A DNA stretch of 64,000 bases from AM-0621 sp964386705 (lineage in GTDB: Bacteria; Planctomycetota; Planctomycetia; Planctomycetales; Planctomycetaceae): positions 10,982-74,981 of the forward strand of contig CAYLTY010000008.1 of assembly GCA_964386705.1 (NCBI GenBank), written 5' to 3'. This document shows positions 36,201 to 44,064 of this stretch, piece by piece (position 1 is the stretch's first letter; each line of letters starts with the position of its first letter). A program made the translations under genes and the position numbers. The notes below the pieces were generated by a model that did not search any database, was not told the origin of the DNA, and saw only the letters and a list, made by a program, of their open reading frames with translations.

Positions 36201-36551
36201 ACCTTTCGCGAGTTCGATCTGAACCTGAATCGTCTCGATGGGCGCGATGCCCAGCTTGGTGCCGAGCGAGTTGGCTTGTTTGACCAGGCGTTCCATCTGC
36301 TCAGCGGTGGCTTGCGAGACCGTCCGCAGTTCGGCCACGCGATCGCTGAAGGCCGCGTAATCGCGCAGCAGGTAGCCCATCGGGAGCGCACCAGCTGCCG
36401 ACATGCCGAAGAGCTTCCCACCGATCGCGCCGGCCGTACGCGCAAACACACGGAGCCGCTTCTCACCGCGCGACAATCCCTGGTCGAGCATGTCCTTGAC
36501 GGACAGTTCGACATAGGCGCGAGCGGCGCGAATGGCTCCGGCTGATGCCAC
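33270..36551 (-). CDS. Tail tape measure protein
   Basis: 1093 residues, GTG start with AAGGAAG upstream. The N-terminal 350 residues match the phage minor tail / tape measure domain (AFSDRVAELRTVSQATAEQM, QIELAKGGVKADAIARIT, LASQGIKGEQGGTALRNAYL). The middle is hydrophobic and Ala/Gly-rich with segments that may span membranes, and residues 900-1030 form a charged coiled coil. Length suggests a tail of roughly 150 nm if the usual ratio applies. One copy of the dispersed inverted repeat lies in it at 35181-35200. Confidence 0.92.
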   Translation of the reverse strand: MASAGAIRAARAYVELSVKDMLDQGLSRGEKRLRVFARTAGAIGGKLFGMSAAGALPMGYLLRDYAAFSDRVAELRTVSQATAEQMERLVKQANSLGTKLGIAPIETIQVQIELAKGGVKADAIARITRDVLALKTAAGQEVDTGLATQIGLDTLAQFKLPTDQFSRVGDAYVAAANASTTSVVELAEGMKYAAPAANLVGESVERTAAALAVLASQGIKGEQGGTALRNAYLKLADPKIRKELTALTGVVATDTAGNMKPIASLLVEIGNAIKNMPNAKRLGILDKIFGERALFAATGLGQGGADFKDMLAEIEGATGIAARTAEGMADSLGGSFRETTAQARVLGNTVGKILDPALRGLLRDTTAVASQMTRFAEANPDLVRQIVASGAAVSSLSFGLMALGAASRLGAVGLGLSRSGVGAMLSPLLVTLRTLQAIQSLTGGSAKSPAAASKVTAKPGNGAARTSNALLAGRAVGGTGRVLASPFVTAAGLVKAAWAPLSATGSAAPGVATAIGLRTAGATAGRVSGVFGFGARIAGTYATALTRTAGSTGLITTNMAQLPGRANPAARAMQALANRLFAVSVQADYSRVRLTKLAATKMPTMSVRGIAGGAANMLGGGLKAVAWSGPRLAIQGMAQGLTGVVPLMGRVLSLGSVLFSPAGLMVGGVALAAAGIVAASGGLSGLSTNFGALLSVGQQAFAGLASGASRTWSMLGPDASSAINTVTQRIASGDWSGALSAGVAGLKLVWADVVTGFSAQWAPLMPALTDIWTATVGVLSATWDGFKAAFTFGIDTLKGTWQAVMAYFGEDTTASSVGITWADMLFGVQATLATWKASLASAWDTVGTKAANIALTIKDLWGKVISQIAKWLLKIPGMAKILGGSAEDIVNEIDADQKRQEAARAKEREANNAASAKKQADIEAEKNETIQQLDANREEKRAADAEQVKKAEEDATFDRLMALQDLQDEQNKKTPEQIEAERKKVNDDWAKSQQVANQKLASEQNLAGLRRSTGQMGLSPDIAMMLQQAGIQAGELKTKGTSVGTFSGRAAQGMGGSVTFFSRIAKATETTADNTKPSSSERPRTSSSPAMEE

Positions 36552-36582
36552 TGGGACTTCCTTGTCTCGGTGTCATGGGCAG

Positions 36583-36615
36583 AGACTTCCGAAGTCTTGA
36601 AGACTTCGGAAGTCT
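36583..36615. other. Perfect 14-bp hairpin between tail chaperone and tape measure genes
   Basis: AGACTTCCGAAGTC, loop TTGAA, GACTTCGGAAGTCT. It lies 12 bases after the chaperone stop and 31 bases before the tape measure start. No T-run follows on either strand, so it is more likely an RNA-processing or translation-control structure than a terminator. Confidence 0.75.
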
Positions 36616-36627
36616 GTTGGTGGTCGT

Positions 36628-37083
36628 TCAAAGACGGCCTGGTTTGCGTTTGGCCGTGAGCGCAGCGAGTTCGCTGCAGAACTCTTCAAAGTCATCCGGT
36701 GGGGGCGGTGGCGCGGCGTAGGGATGAACCTGGTGGCGTTTCGCGCCCGTCATGGACATCACGAACGCGGCTGTGTGGTCCCAGCGTTGTCGGTCGGCGG
36801 CGGAGTGAAGTCGGCAGAGTTCAGAAAGGCGGTATCCGTCAGGGTGGACGACGCCGTTGAGGCGTCCGGCGATCCACCAGCAGAGTTCGTCGATGGTTCG
36901 ACAACGAGGGTCGTTTCCGTCGTCGTCTTCGTCGTCGAATCCAAGCTCGCGAAGAGCAGCTGCGAGATCCTCTCCGCTTCGCCCCTGACGTCGAAGTTTG
37001 CGGACAACATGTTCTCTAAGTTCTGCGCGACGGCTTTGGCGGTATCCAGGACCGAGATAATCGCCAAGCGTCGCTGCGTCGGG
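36628..37083 (-). CDS. Tail assembly chaperone, -1 frame extension (GT product)
   Basis: 151 codons in the -1 frame relative to the upstream chaperone frame, running from the slippery site to a stop at 36628-36630. It has no ATG, GTG or TTG before its last 45 codons, so it needs ribosomal frameshifting. The translation looks like genuine protein: REHVVRKLRRQGRSGEDL, then DELCWWIAGRLNGVV, then RQRWDHTAAFVMSM, the last resembling the W-DHTA segment of tail chaperone T-type products. The fusion product would have about 254 residues. In siphoviruses such G and GT proteins guide tail tube assembly on the tape measure. Confidence 0.8.
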   Translation of the reverse strand, partial: PDAATLGDYLGPGYRQSRRAELREHVVRKLRRQGRSGEDLAAALRELGFDDEDDDGNDPRCRTIDELCWWIAGRLNGVVHPDGYRLSELCRLHSAADRQRWDHTAAFVMSMTGAKRHQVHPYAAPPPPPDDFEEFCSELAALTAKRKPGRL

Positions 37084-37391
37084 AAAAAACTTGCGCCCTC
37101 ACGGGCCAGGGCGTCAGCGGCATCATCGAGTGACTCAGCCTTCAGGCGGTCACCGAACTCCACCGGCGTCAGCTTGCGTTCGACGATCTGCGTGGCGCAG
37201 GCCACCGTCAGAATCTCAATGAGCTTGTCTTCGTCACCGAGAACCTGCTCCATGTTCTTGAGCTGGTTCTCGGCATCGACTTCATAGATGCAGAGCAGGT
37301 CAATGCCCGTGCGGGCTTTGATGGTGCGCAATGACGAGCGGACAAGTTCGATGTCCCACTGCTCGCCTTTGAAGTCCTTGAAACTGTGCAT
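36759..37391 (-). CDS. Tail assembly chaperone, zero-frame product (G)
   Basis: 210 residues, MHSFKDFKGEQWDIELVRSS at the start. The N-terminal 120 residues form a helical domain with ASFFPTQRR, typical of chaperones between the tail tube and tape measure genes. The last 70 residues are Ser/Thr-rich and seem to be a by-product of the overlapping -1 frame. Follows the tail tube and a small gene; a dispersed inverted repeat (37433-37452) lies 42 bases upstream of the start. Confidence 0.8.
   Translation of the reverse strand: MHSFKDFKGEQWDIELVRSSLRTIKARTGIDLLCIYEVDAENQLKNMEQVLGDEDKLIEILTVACATQIVERKLTPVEFGDRLKAESLDDAADALAREGASFFPTQRRLAIISVLDTAKAVAQNLENMLSANFDVRGEAERISQLLFASLDSTTKTTTETTLVVEPSTNSAGGSPDASTASSTLTDTAFLNSADFTPPPTDNAGTTQPRS
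37027..37089 (-). promoter_or_regulatory. Programmed -1 frameshift element
   Basis: On the minus strand the heptamer T TTT TTC (37089-37083) is in the correct zero frame (codons AGT TTT TTC, codons 101-103). Eight bases later a two-part stem follows: GCGAC (37074-37070) with GTCGC (37031-37027) and TTGGCG (37067-37062) with CGCCAA (37041-37036), 20-base loop. This is the standard slippery site, spacer and stimulatory stem layout. Confidence 0.78.
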
Positions 37392-37432
37392 GACGCCCTC
37401 CCTGGCGTGATGAACCCGATGGCGAGATCTCG

Positions 37433-37638
37433 CGCCGTCATTTCTGACGGCGTGCGATCGCTGAAGTGTGAAAGTCCGGACCTGCGCTGCTTACTCGGCG
37501 GCAAGCGGATCGGGCTGGTTTGCTGGCACCGTTGGCGTTTCCGCCTGTGAGTCATCGATGGTCGCCGCCGGGGATCCAGTAGCCGGAACTGACGCCGATG
37601 CCGGCGTCGCGGCCGTGGACGTCACTTCTGACGTCGGC
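37433..37638. repeat. Copies of the dispersed inverted repeat near the tail chaperone
   Basis: CGCCGTCATTTCTGACGGCG (37433-37452, perfect 8-bp arms) is intergenic. AGCCGGAACTGACGCC (37581-37596, reverse copy) and GACGTCACTTCTGACGTC (37619-37636, perfect 7-bp arms) lie in the Ala/Pro-rich 3' half of the next gene upstream. Confidence 0.75.
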
Positions 37639-37889
37639 AGCTGGGACTGTGAAACGGCCGGCGGATTTACCGGGGCTGGCACTGGCTCTGCATTGAAGAA
37701 CTCCAACGCTGCCAGGAGCACGCGAGGCCGGAGCTGCACCAGCTTGCAATCACTGGCGACGGCGGCATCGTGCAGCAGCTTGGCTGGTGCTTCGGTGCGA
37801 CCTTTCGTCGCGGCAATCAGGCGGTCGCGACCGACGTTGACGAAGGTCTGCGTGGAATTGGCCAGCGTATCGAACGATGGTTGAGACAT
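37491..37889 (-). CDS. Hypothetical structural-region protein with Ala/Pro-rich tail
   Basis: 132 residues. The first 65 are helical (MSQPSFDTLANSTQTFVN, LLHDAAVASDCKLVQLRPRVLLAALEFF); the rest is Pro/Ala/Ser/Thr low complexity containing dispersed repeats. Position between tail tube and chaperone genes suggests a virion or assembly role. Not recognised. Confidence 0.6.
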   Translation of the reverse strand: MSQPSFDTLANSTQTFVNVGRDRLIAATKGRTEAPAKLLHDAAVASDCKLVQLRPRVLLAALEFFNAEPVPAPVNPPAVSQSQLPTSEVTSTAATPASASVPATGSPAATIDDSQAETPTVPANQPDPLAAE

Positions 37890-37963
37890 GGAGAAACTCC
37901 GAAAGGGGCGGGCCGGAGCCCGCCCTGGTGAAGCGAAAGGAAGTGTGAATTGCCGGCGTTCGT

Positions 37964-38422
37964 TTAGCTGACGACTTCGATGATCGGCTCGTAGCTCTCG
38001 ATGCCGGTGACGGTGGCTTCGAAGGTGTGCTTCGCGACGTCGTCTTCTGGCTCGTCGCTTTCCTGCTTCGTGATCGAGTACACGGCCTGCGTGAACTTCG
38101 TGCCGTCGACGGTGATGTCACCGTTCGCGTAAGCCAGGATCAGCGGAGTCTTGTTTTCAGCCGCCGCGATAAAGGCTTCGAGGTCCGTGTCACCGGTGAT
38201 ATCCGCGAACTCGATCGTCAGACCGAGCTTCGTTTTGCCGGGCACCGCGCCGATGTATGCGGACTTGCGGAGCATGTACTCCTTCGCACCGGAGTCGCGG
38301 CTGATCTTGTTGCTGGACAGCGAGTCGACCAGGTTCCACACGACGCTGGCATAATCCTGCGACGTTGAGCGATAGAGGAACTTCTGATCGCCACGTTTGA
38401 CTTTGATACTGACGTCAGGCAT
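37964..38422 (-). CDS. Major tail tube protein
   Basis: 152 residues, mostly beta: MPDVSIKVKRGDQKFLYR, LGLTIEFADITGDTDLEAF, FEATVTGIESYEPIIEVV. Size, fold pattern and place before the chaperone and tape measure genes fit a siphovirus tail tube protein. AAGGATG precedes the ATG. No sheath gene is next to it. Confidence 0.72.
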   Translation of the reverse strand: MPDVSIKVKRGDQKFLYRSTSQDYASVVWNLVDSLSSNKISRDSGAKEYMLRKSAYIGAVPGKTKLGLTIEFADITGDTDLEAFIAAAENKTPLILAYANGDITVDGTKFTQAVYSITKQESDEPEDDVAKHTFEATVTGIESYEPIIEVVS

Positions 38423-38477
38423 CGCGCATCCTTGCTTGATGGACGGTGGGCAGGTGAAGAGCCACGCCAGGCATGGC

Positions 38478-39008
38478 TCACAGGAGCTGCATCAGCTCCG
38501 GCAGATCGGCCAGGGCCGATTCAAATGCCGGATGCGTTGACGGCCTGGGTGCGACATGGACCTTTTGCCCAAAGTCGGGGCCGTAACTCAGTCGGGTGTC
38601 ACCGCCGTACTCCAGCACGCTGGGTGCTTCGGGCATCGCGGTGTCAGCGACTGCAGGACCTGCAACCATGCTGTCGTGCTGCAAGTCGGCTGCGAACTCG
38701 ATGCCGCGTTTAAGTACGCCAGTGACGTCGCTCGGAGCCGTGCCTGGCTTCGAGCTAACGAAGGGCCGCTTCGGAGCGGGTCGCCCTTCCTGTTTTGCGA
38801 TGCGTTGCCGACGTTTGAAGTCGGCACGCTCTTCAGGCGTCATCTCACCGAGAGACTTCCGCCGTGGTTTCCGAATCGACCGGCGGGCACGCGTCCGCGT
38901 GTATGCGCCGATCTTGCTCAGGGCTTTGGCCTTCAAGGGACCGAAGTGCCGCACAACCTCTTTGCGATCGAAGTAGAGGTTCGTGCGGAACTTGATCAGT
39001 GAAGTCAT
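38478..39008 (-). CDS. Tail completion / HK97 gp10-like protein
   Basis: 176 residues. KIGAYTRTRARRSIRKPRRK early and HPAFESALADLPELMQLL at the end match the layout of gp10-like head-tail or tail completion proteins. The middle is basic. Overlaps the previous gene by four bases. Placement after capsid genes agrees. Confidence 0.65.
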   Translation of the reverse strand: MTSLIKFRTNLYFDRKEVVRHFGPLKAKALSKIGAYTRTRARRSIRKPRRKSLGEMTPEERADFKRRQRIAKQEGRPAPKRPFVSSKPGTAPSDVTGVLKRGIEFAADLQHDSMVAGPAVADTAMPEAPSVLEYGGDTRLSYGPDFGQKVHVAPRPSTHPAFESALADLPELMQLL

Positions 39009-39487
39009 GTGCCAGCCTTAAGCCCGATCTTGAATTCGAACTTCCTCAAACCGACCCAGGTGTTGGCCAGTTTGAGGTGACGGAACGAGTACCGGGGCGA
39101 GACTTTGGCCGCTCCCTGGTACTCCGCACCGCAGGGCAGCTCGACGTCCTCAATGAAGGTTTCGATGGACTCCATCAAACCCGCCAGCGCGTCGAGCGTG
39201 GTGTTGTTCATGTCGGCGGGGTCGATCTTCGATTCGACCGCCACCGCGATGTTGTACGAGTTCAATTTGGCGGCCCGGTTCAACGGGCTTACGTCCCCGT
39301 CCAGGCCAGCCATCACCGTGATGTGAATTCCCGCGGGCAGATTCTTCAGTTCTGTCCGGGGCAGGTAAGCGCGTTCGATGGAAGCGATGACCACCGCAAA
39401 CGGTCGCTCTTCGAGCTGATCGGCTGCCACCAGGGCGTCTTTCAGCTCTTCGGCGGTGACAACGGCGGGATCTTGGTGGCGTTCCAT
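39005..39487 (-). CDS. Putative tail terminator or neck protein
   Basis: 160 residues, mixed alpha/beta (AEELKDALVAAD, FAVVIASIERAYLP, LNSYNIAVAVESKID). Gene order between the connector and tail tube genes suggests a tail terminator; no signature motif seen. Confidence 0.55.
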   Translation of the reverse strand: MERHQDPAVVTAEELKDALVAADQLEERPFAVVIASIERAYLPRTELKNLPAGIHITVMAGLDGDVSPLNRAAKLNSYNIAVAVESKIDPADMNNTTLDALAGLMESIETFIEDVELPCGAEYQGAAKVSPRYSFRHLKLANTWVGLRKFEFKIGLKAGT

Positions 39488-39882
39488 CAGTTGCCTACCT
39501 GCTTGGAGTGAACGCGGAACTCTGCGTCAGCAGAGTCGCGGTAGTAAAAGCATTCTTCGTTGATACCCAGCGGCAGCACTTCGTGCCGTCGTCCCTGGGC
39601 ATCAATGATCTGATGACCGCTGGCCGGTTCCTGGAGCACTGGCTCATCGTCATCGGTCGCGACGTAGTAGTCGCCGACCGCAATCAGCCAGTCACATCCG
39701 TCGGTCACCAGCTGCACGGGCGGAAGCCCGGTCGAGCCCTCGGCCTGCACCCGCACCATGCACTTGGTTCGCTGAGCGAGCACATCGGCTCGCTCAACAC
39801 CGTTGATGACCAGCGTCACACGTTGACCACGCAACGTGCGGTTGAGCTGAATGAGTTGCCTTGCGCCATCGAGCAGGGACAC
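39487..39882 (-). CDS. Putative head-tail joining protein
   Basis: 131 residues, GTG start with AGGAG upstream. Beta-rich middle (RVTLVINGVERADVLAQRTKCMV, DWLIAVGDYYVATDDDEPVL) resembles head-tail connector proteins that follow the capsid gene. Assignment by context. Confidence 0.55.
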   Translation of the reverse strand: MSLLDGARQLIQLNRTLRGQRVTLVINGVERADVLAQRTKCMVRVQAEGSTGLPPVQLVTDGCDWLIAVGDYYVATDDDEPVLQEPASGHQIIDAQGRRHEVLPLGINEECFYYRDSADAEFRVHSKQVGN

Positions 39883-39890
39883 GGCAACTC

Positions 39891-40424
39891 CTAGAACACC
39901 AGCGAGACGGTCATGCTCTTGTCAGACGCATCGCCGGTGTGGTTGTTGGTGGCTTTGACGCGAATGTAGCTCTTCACGGTGGAAGGGATGGCAAAGCGGT
40001 ACTCAGCAGCAGCAGCGCCTGCACCGCTTGCCCCTGTTTGTACGATGACAGCACCGGCCAGGAGCGTTTCGGTGCCGAACCCAGCCGCGTCATCGTGATA
40101 GATGTCGTAGGTCATGGTCTTGGTGTCGGCGAGATCGCCAACAACCAGGGCAGGGGCCTGGATGAGCAGCTCGCACTGCACGGTGAAGGTGTCTCGATCA
40201 CCGTTGTTGAGTTTGATCCCGTCAGTGGCGGTAGTCGCCGCGCCATTGGGCAATGCTTTGGTCACCTGGAGACCGGCGTCAAAAATGTTATGTCCCCGAG
40301 GATATGCCATCGCCATGCAGCCGCTGCCGCCGAAGAGCAATTCCAAAGGTAAATCGATGCCGAGCATCTGCAACGCGATACAGAACAGAGCGGCGATGCC
40401 GCACAGCATGAGCAATCGGTTTTT
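39891..40424 (-). CDS. Capsid cement-like protein with N-terminal hydrophobic segment
   Basis: 177 residues from a GTG at 40424 (CAAGGACG upstream). A strongly hydrophobic N-terminus (LLMLCGIAALFCIALQMLGI) precedes a beta-rich part beginning AMAYPRGHNIFDAG, similar in layout to Bbp16-type capsid cement proteins, which lie next to the capsid gene. The membrane-like leader is unusual for a cement protein; an internal start at 40316 or 40310 would remove it but lacks a ribosome-binding sequence. Confidence 0.55.
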   Translation of the reverse strand, partial: KNRLLMLCGIAALFCIALQMLGIDLPLELLFGGSGCMAMAYPRGHNIFDAGLQVTKALPNGAATTATDGIKLNNGDRDTFTVQCELLIQAPALVVGDLADTKTMTYDIYHDDAAGFGTETLLAGAVIVQTGASGAGAAAAEYRFAIPSTVKSYIRVKATNNHTGDASDKSMTVSLVF

Positions 40425-40501
40425 CACGGGGCGTCCTTGCCTGAATGAGTGAGCGAGACAGAAGGCGGACAAGATTGTCCGCCCTACGGTTGGGTTGCTG
40501 G

Positions 40502-41452
40502 CTAAACGGTCTCAGCGTCGGTGATCGAATTGGTTGGGCAGATCGGCACGCCGTTGAAGTGTGTTGGCAACGGCGGATTCGGGTTCTCCGTTGTGACGTT
40601 TGCTTCCTGCAACTGCGCCTGTGATCGCGGGCTCATGAAGATGGCATCGGGAATCACGCCCTTGTTCGCCATCTTGTACCAAGCCTCACGCATGCGAGCC
40701 CAAGTGAGCGTCTTGCCATTGGCGGTGCCGATGTTCTTGATGCGCACCACGCCCCAAGGAGAAGAGACTTTCACGCCTGGGAACATCAATGACTCTTGGA
40801 TCATCGCGGTGAACGTCTTGCCGTTGCCATCGGTATAGTCACCCTTGCGCATCGGCTCGGGGTGCAGGCCCTGCAGGTTGTTGCCGTAGAGCCATTCGAC
40901 ACCGCCCATACCGAACTTCACGAACCAAACCGACGTTTTCACGAGGGTTCCGGTGGCGTCCACGGAGAAATTCGTATCATCGTAGAAGTTAATCAGACCG
41001 GGGTGCCCCTTCGATCCTGCCCCGTAATAGAACTGGCTGCCCAGTGTCTGATTGACAGCCTTGGTTTGCAGCGTGGCCTCTTCGGCCATGCGAGCCGCGA
41101 AGTCAGGCTCAAAGGACAGGGCGATGTCGACGCCCCATTTGGGATTGATGAGTGCCGTCTGAAAGGTGCGCTGGACGCCATCGCCCTTGGAGAAGTCCGC
41201 ACCCTCATTCACATAGCGGAAGCCGACCGTGGGTAGCGCATTCCACACTTTCGCATCGTAAGTCCGAGTTGGAATGGGGCGAGCAGCGCCGACGTTGGCT
41301 GCCTTGCGAAATTGACCGCTGTTGGGGTCAAAAACCATGCCCGACACTTCGGGCATCATCTTGAAGGTTTCGTCGATGATCTCGGTGTAAGCAGAACCTG
41401 ACGAGTTACGCTGCTTGGCGATATCCAACAACGTGAGCAGAGGTGTGGTCAT
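40502..41452 (-). CDS. Major capsid protein
   Basis: 316 residues. LTLLDIAKQRNSS at the start, RTYDAKVWNALPTVGFRYVNEG, FYYGAGSKGHPGLINFY and a late WYKMANKGVIPDAIFMSPRS are typical of major capsid proteins of the BPP-1/Bbp17-like group with an HK97 fold. It follows the protease-scaffold gene as in most tailed phages. CAAGGACG precedes the ATG. Confidence 0.85.
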   Translation of the reverse strand: MTTPLLTLLDIAKQRNSSGSAYTEIIDETFKMMPEVSGMVFDPNSGQFRKAANVGAARPIPTRTYDAKVWNALPTVGFRYVNEGADFSKGDGVQRTFQTALINPKWGVDIALSFEPDFAARMAEEATLQTKAVNQTLGSQFYYGAGSKGHPGLINFYDDTNFSVDATGTLVKTSVWFVKFGMGGVEWLYGNNLQGLHPEPMRKGDYTDGNGKTFTAMIQESLMFPGVKVSSPWGVVRIKNIGTANGKTLTWARMREAWYKMANKGVIPDAIFMSPRSQAQLQEANVTTENPNPPLPTHFNGVPICPTNSITDAETV

Positions 41453-41530
41453 TGCGCGTCCTTGCGAATGAGTGAGAAACGTAAACGGTCCAGACGCGGC
41501 TCAACCTGGCAGCGTCGAGTCAGTAGCGGG

Positions 41531-42562
41531 CTACTTCTTGGCGGCTTCGAGTTGCTGCTGAAGTTGAGCAGCGAAACCACCGCTCGCGCCCAAGTGAGCG
41601 AACTGCGACGGCACCGCGCCGGCCCCTGGCGTCGGGTCGGATGCCCCCACCGGCTTATCGGCACCGAGCTTGGTGGCTTCGAGAGCCTTCTTGAGCTGGT
41701 CGATCTCTTCGTCCTTGGCAGCAAACTTCGCCTGCAGCGCCTTGAACTCGGTGCCCAGGGCAATCGTGAACTCGGTGCCAGCCTTGAAGTGAGCCACGCC
41801 CGCAGCATCGCCGAACATGTCGGTGAACTTGGACAGCTTGGCCAGCAAGGCCGCTTCACCTTCAGGGACGGTCGTCGAATTCAACCCCCCTGCAGGCTTT
41901 TGTTCGGAGAGCTGAGTGGTTCCCGCCGGAGCGGTTGTGGTGCCGGTTTGACCGGCATCGGTCGTGATGAGCATTGATGGCTCCTGGGACAGGACAGTGA
42001 CGTTGATCAAGGCCGGTTGTTGCTGGCCTTCGGAGAACTTGGCTTCGGTGTTGGAGTCGCGTCCGTATTCGCACACCGCGACGGAACGCAGCTCCCACTC
42101 ACGAATCACCGTGAGTGGTCCAGTGAACTGCTGGCCGTTGACGTTGACGATCACGCCTTCGCCGACTTCTTCGATTCGCATGGCCGGGTCGGTGAAATCG
42201 ATGGACAGCTCATAAGGCGTGCCGAGCCGTCCTCGTGCGATGACTTTCGAAGCCTGGTCGGCTTCCTCGATCGACTGCACCAGGCCCATGATGTGCAGGC
42301 CATCGCCCTCGACGCTGAGCTTGTTGACGATGCCGATGATGTCCCAGTGGCAGTAGTCGAGGTGCAGCGTCTCGCCGCGTGGCTTCATGCCCGCGAAGTC
42401 GTGCACGACTCGGCCCCAATACCAGTGGCTGATCGCTTCGGAGGAACGGGCCAGGCCCGAGATCGGGTGAATGCTCGGATCTTTCTCATCGCCCTTCGCG
42501 AATTGAAACGGCGTCGAGAATCGGAAGGCTTCAGCGGGAACTGCACGGGTCGTTGTGGTCAC
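41531..42562 (-). CDS. Prohead protease with C-terminal scaffold
   Basis: 343 residues, GTG start overlapping the portal stop. The first 180 residues look like an HK97-type (U35) serine protease, with H in LHLDYCHWDIIG and S in LGTPYELSIDF as candidate catalytic residues. The remainder, from about 240, is a coiled coil (FKALQAKFAAKDEEIDQLKKA) ending Gly/Ala-rich, as in scaffold proteins fused to the protease. Confidence 0.8.
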   Translation of the reverse strand: MTTTTRAVPAEAFRFSTPFQFAKGDEKDPSIHPISGLARSSEAISHWYWGRVVHDFAGMKPRGETLHLDYCHWDIIGIVNKLSVEGDGLHIMGLVQSIEEADQASKVIARGRLGTPYELSIDFTDPAMRIEEVGEGVIVNVNGQQFTGPLTVIREWELRSVAVCEYGRDSNTEAKFSEGQQQPALINVTVLSQEPSMLITTDAGQTGTTTAPAGTTQLSEQKPAGGLNSTTVPEGEAALLAKLSKFTDMFGDAAGVAHFKAGTEFTIALGTEFKALQAKFAAKDEEIDQLKKALEATKLGADKPVGASDPTPGAGAVPSQFAHLGASGGFAAQLQQQLEAAKK

Positions 42563-44064
42563 ACTGCCGCCTTTCGCTTGGGTTTGCCCTCGGGTCTGGG
42601 CTGTGGATTCACACCGAAGAACAACGGCACACCGTGCGACTCAGCGAAGGCTTGTGCCTTCTTGATCTGCAGCACGTTGTCTTCGAAGTCGCCGAAGCCG
42701 TGCTCTTTGCAGACCGTGTAGGGGTCTTTGAGCCCGGCGGCGATCGCCTTCAGCTCGGCGTCCAGTTCCTCGTTGGGCTTCCACCACGGCATGCCGAGCG
42801 GAACCCACTCAAACTTGACGTCCTCAATGGTCCAGCCGCGCGGCAGAGCCAATCGCAAGGCACCGGTTTTGAGGGCGGCATTCTTCTGCCAGACGGTCAG
42901 CAACCAGACCGTGATCTGGCGCAGCACGTCCTGCAGGTCTAAGCGGCGGGTCAGAGCCGAGCGATTATAAATCATCCATGCGGCTCTGGACCCGAAGAAA
43001 TTCGTATAAGCCTCGTCCCAGAAGTTGTACGGAATGTCGAGGGACTTGAGCGCGATCTGCAGGCACATCTGAAGGAAGTTCAGCGTCTCGGTGGACGGGT
43101 TCTTACTCTCCAGAAATTCGGCCCGGTCTTTGTTCTCCAACTCCAACTTGATGGGGCCATTGTGCAGGTTCACCGAGTATCGTTCGGCCTGCTCTTCATC
43201 CCCTTCTTCGATCTCGCCATCGGCATCCATGTCCGTGGGCGTCGGTTCGGACTCGTAAACCTCACCCGTGGTGTCATCGAGGTCCGAATAGATGGCCAGG
43301 GCGAAGAGCTGGCTCACTTTGACCTTCGCCAGCGCGTAATCGAGCCCCTCATACACATCCTTCAGCGCGTTGACGGCGCTGGTGAGTGGCGAGACGCCGC
43401 GACCCTGATTGAAGCGGTGGTAGAAGCCGTGGAAGATAAAATCCCGCGCTGATGCCACCTGATCGAACTCGTACCCGTTGCCGTAGCGAGCCCACAGGCC
43501 GTAGTTCAGGCGACGGCCATAGCGGTTGACCTCGATGCCATGCGACCAACGACGCTTGTTCTCAGCTCCGTACCAACCGGATTGCGCGTCTAGTGGATTG
43601 CGGATGCAGTCGCCTTCGATGCCCTGCAACGAGCCCCAATCCAATTTCAGGAAGCCCACGTCACCCGAGTAAACCGAGCACGCCTCATACAGCCTCAACA
43701 TGCGGTAGAACGGATGGATGCCTGCGACGTCGCAGTAATCCTTGCGCTGCCAGATTCCCATCATTTCTTCGAGCGCGGTGTTGAAGCCTTCGTCCTTCGT
43801 TTTCGCTTTGAAGGAGAACGTCGCGGTGTAGTCCAGATGACGCCGGATGGCCCATGACGCCACCGAGAAATTGCGGTAGAGATCGAGCGTGTCCGAATTG
43901 ACCTGGCTGCGACCTGTGGAGTCCAGGGCCAGATCCTCAGACTGAATCACACCGCTGGGCGCTCGGCGCTTCGCCTTTGGCTGAGTCGCGTCGTACCCGA
44001 ATTTTGTTGGGGCTACATGATCGGCGAAGCTAGCAATGAATTGCTCGGTGGAGTCGTAATACAT
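42559..44064 (-). CDS. Portal protein, lambda-type
   Basis: 501 residues. The layout fits lambda-family portals: SWAIRRHLDYTATFSFKAKT, IHPFYRMLRLYEACSVYSGDVGF, HGFYHRFNQGRGVSPLTSAV, and SLDIPYNFWDEAYTNFFGSRAAW. It forms the dodecameric ring through which DNA enters the head. Starts at the stop of the small gpW-like gene and overlaps the protease gene. Confidence 0.9.
   Translation of the reverse strand: MYYDSTEQFIASFADHVAPTKFGYDATQPKAKRRAPSGVIQSEDLALDSTGRSQVNSDTLDLYRNFSVASWAIRRHLDYTATFSFKAKTKDEGFNTALEEMMGIWQRKDYCDVAGIHPFYRMLRLYEACSVYSGDVGFLKLDWGSLQGIEGDCIRNPLDAQSGWYGAENKRRWSHGIEVNRYGRRLNYGLWARYGNGYEFDQVASARDFIFHGFYHRFNQGRGVSPLTSAVNALKDVYEGLDYALAKVKVSQLFALAIYSDLDDTTGEVYESEPTPTDMDADGEIEEGDEEQAERYSVNLHNGPIKLELENKDRAEFLESKNPSTETLNFLQMCLQIALKSLDIPYNFWDEAYTNFFGSRAAWMIYNRSALTRRLDLQDVLRQITVWLLTVWQKNAALKTGALRLALPRGWTIEDVKFEWVPLGMPWWKPNEELDAELKAIAAGLKDPYTVCKEHGFGDFEDNVLQIKKAQAFAESHGVPLFFGVNPQPRPEGKPKRKAAV

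Noticed and set aside
34933..36545. Long rightward frames under the tape measure gene
   Set aside because: Composition is the complement of the tape measure gene, and no ribosome-binding sequence or family pattern is present.
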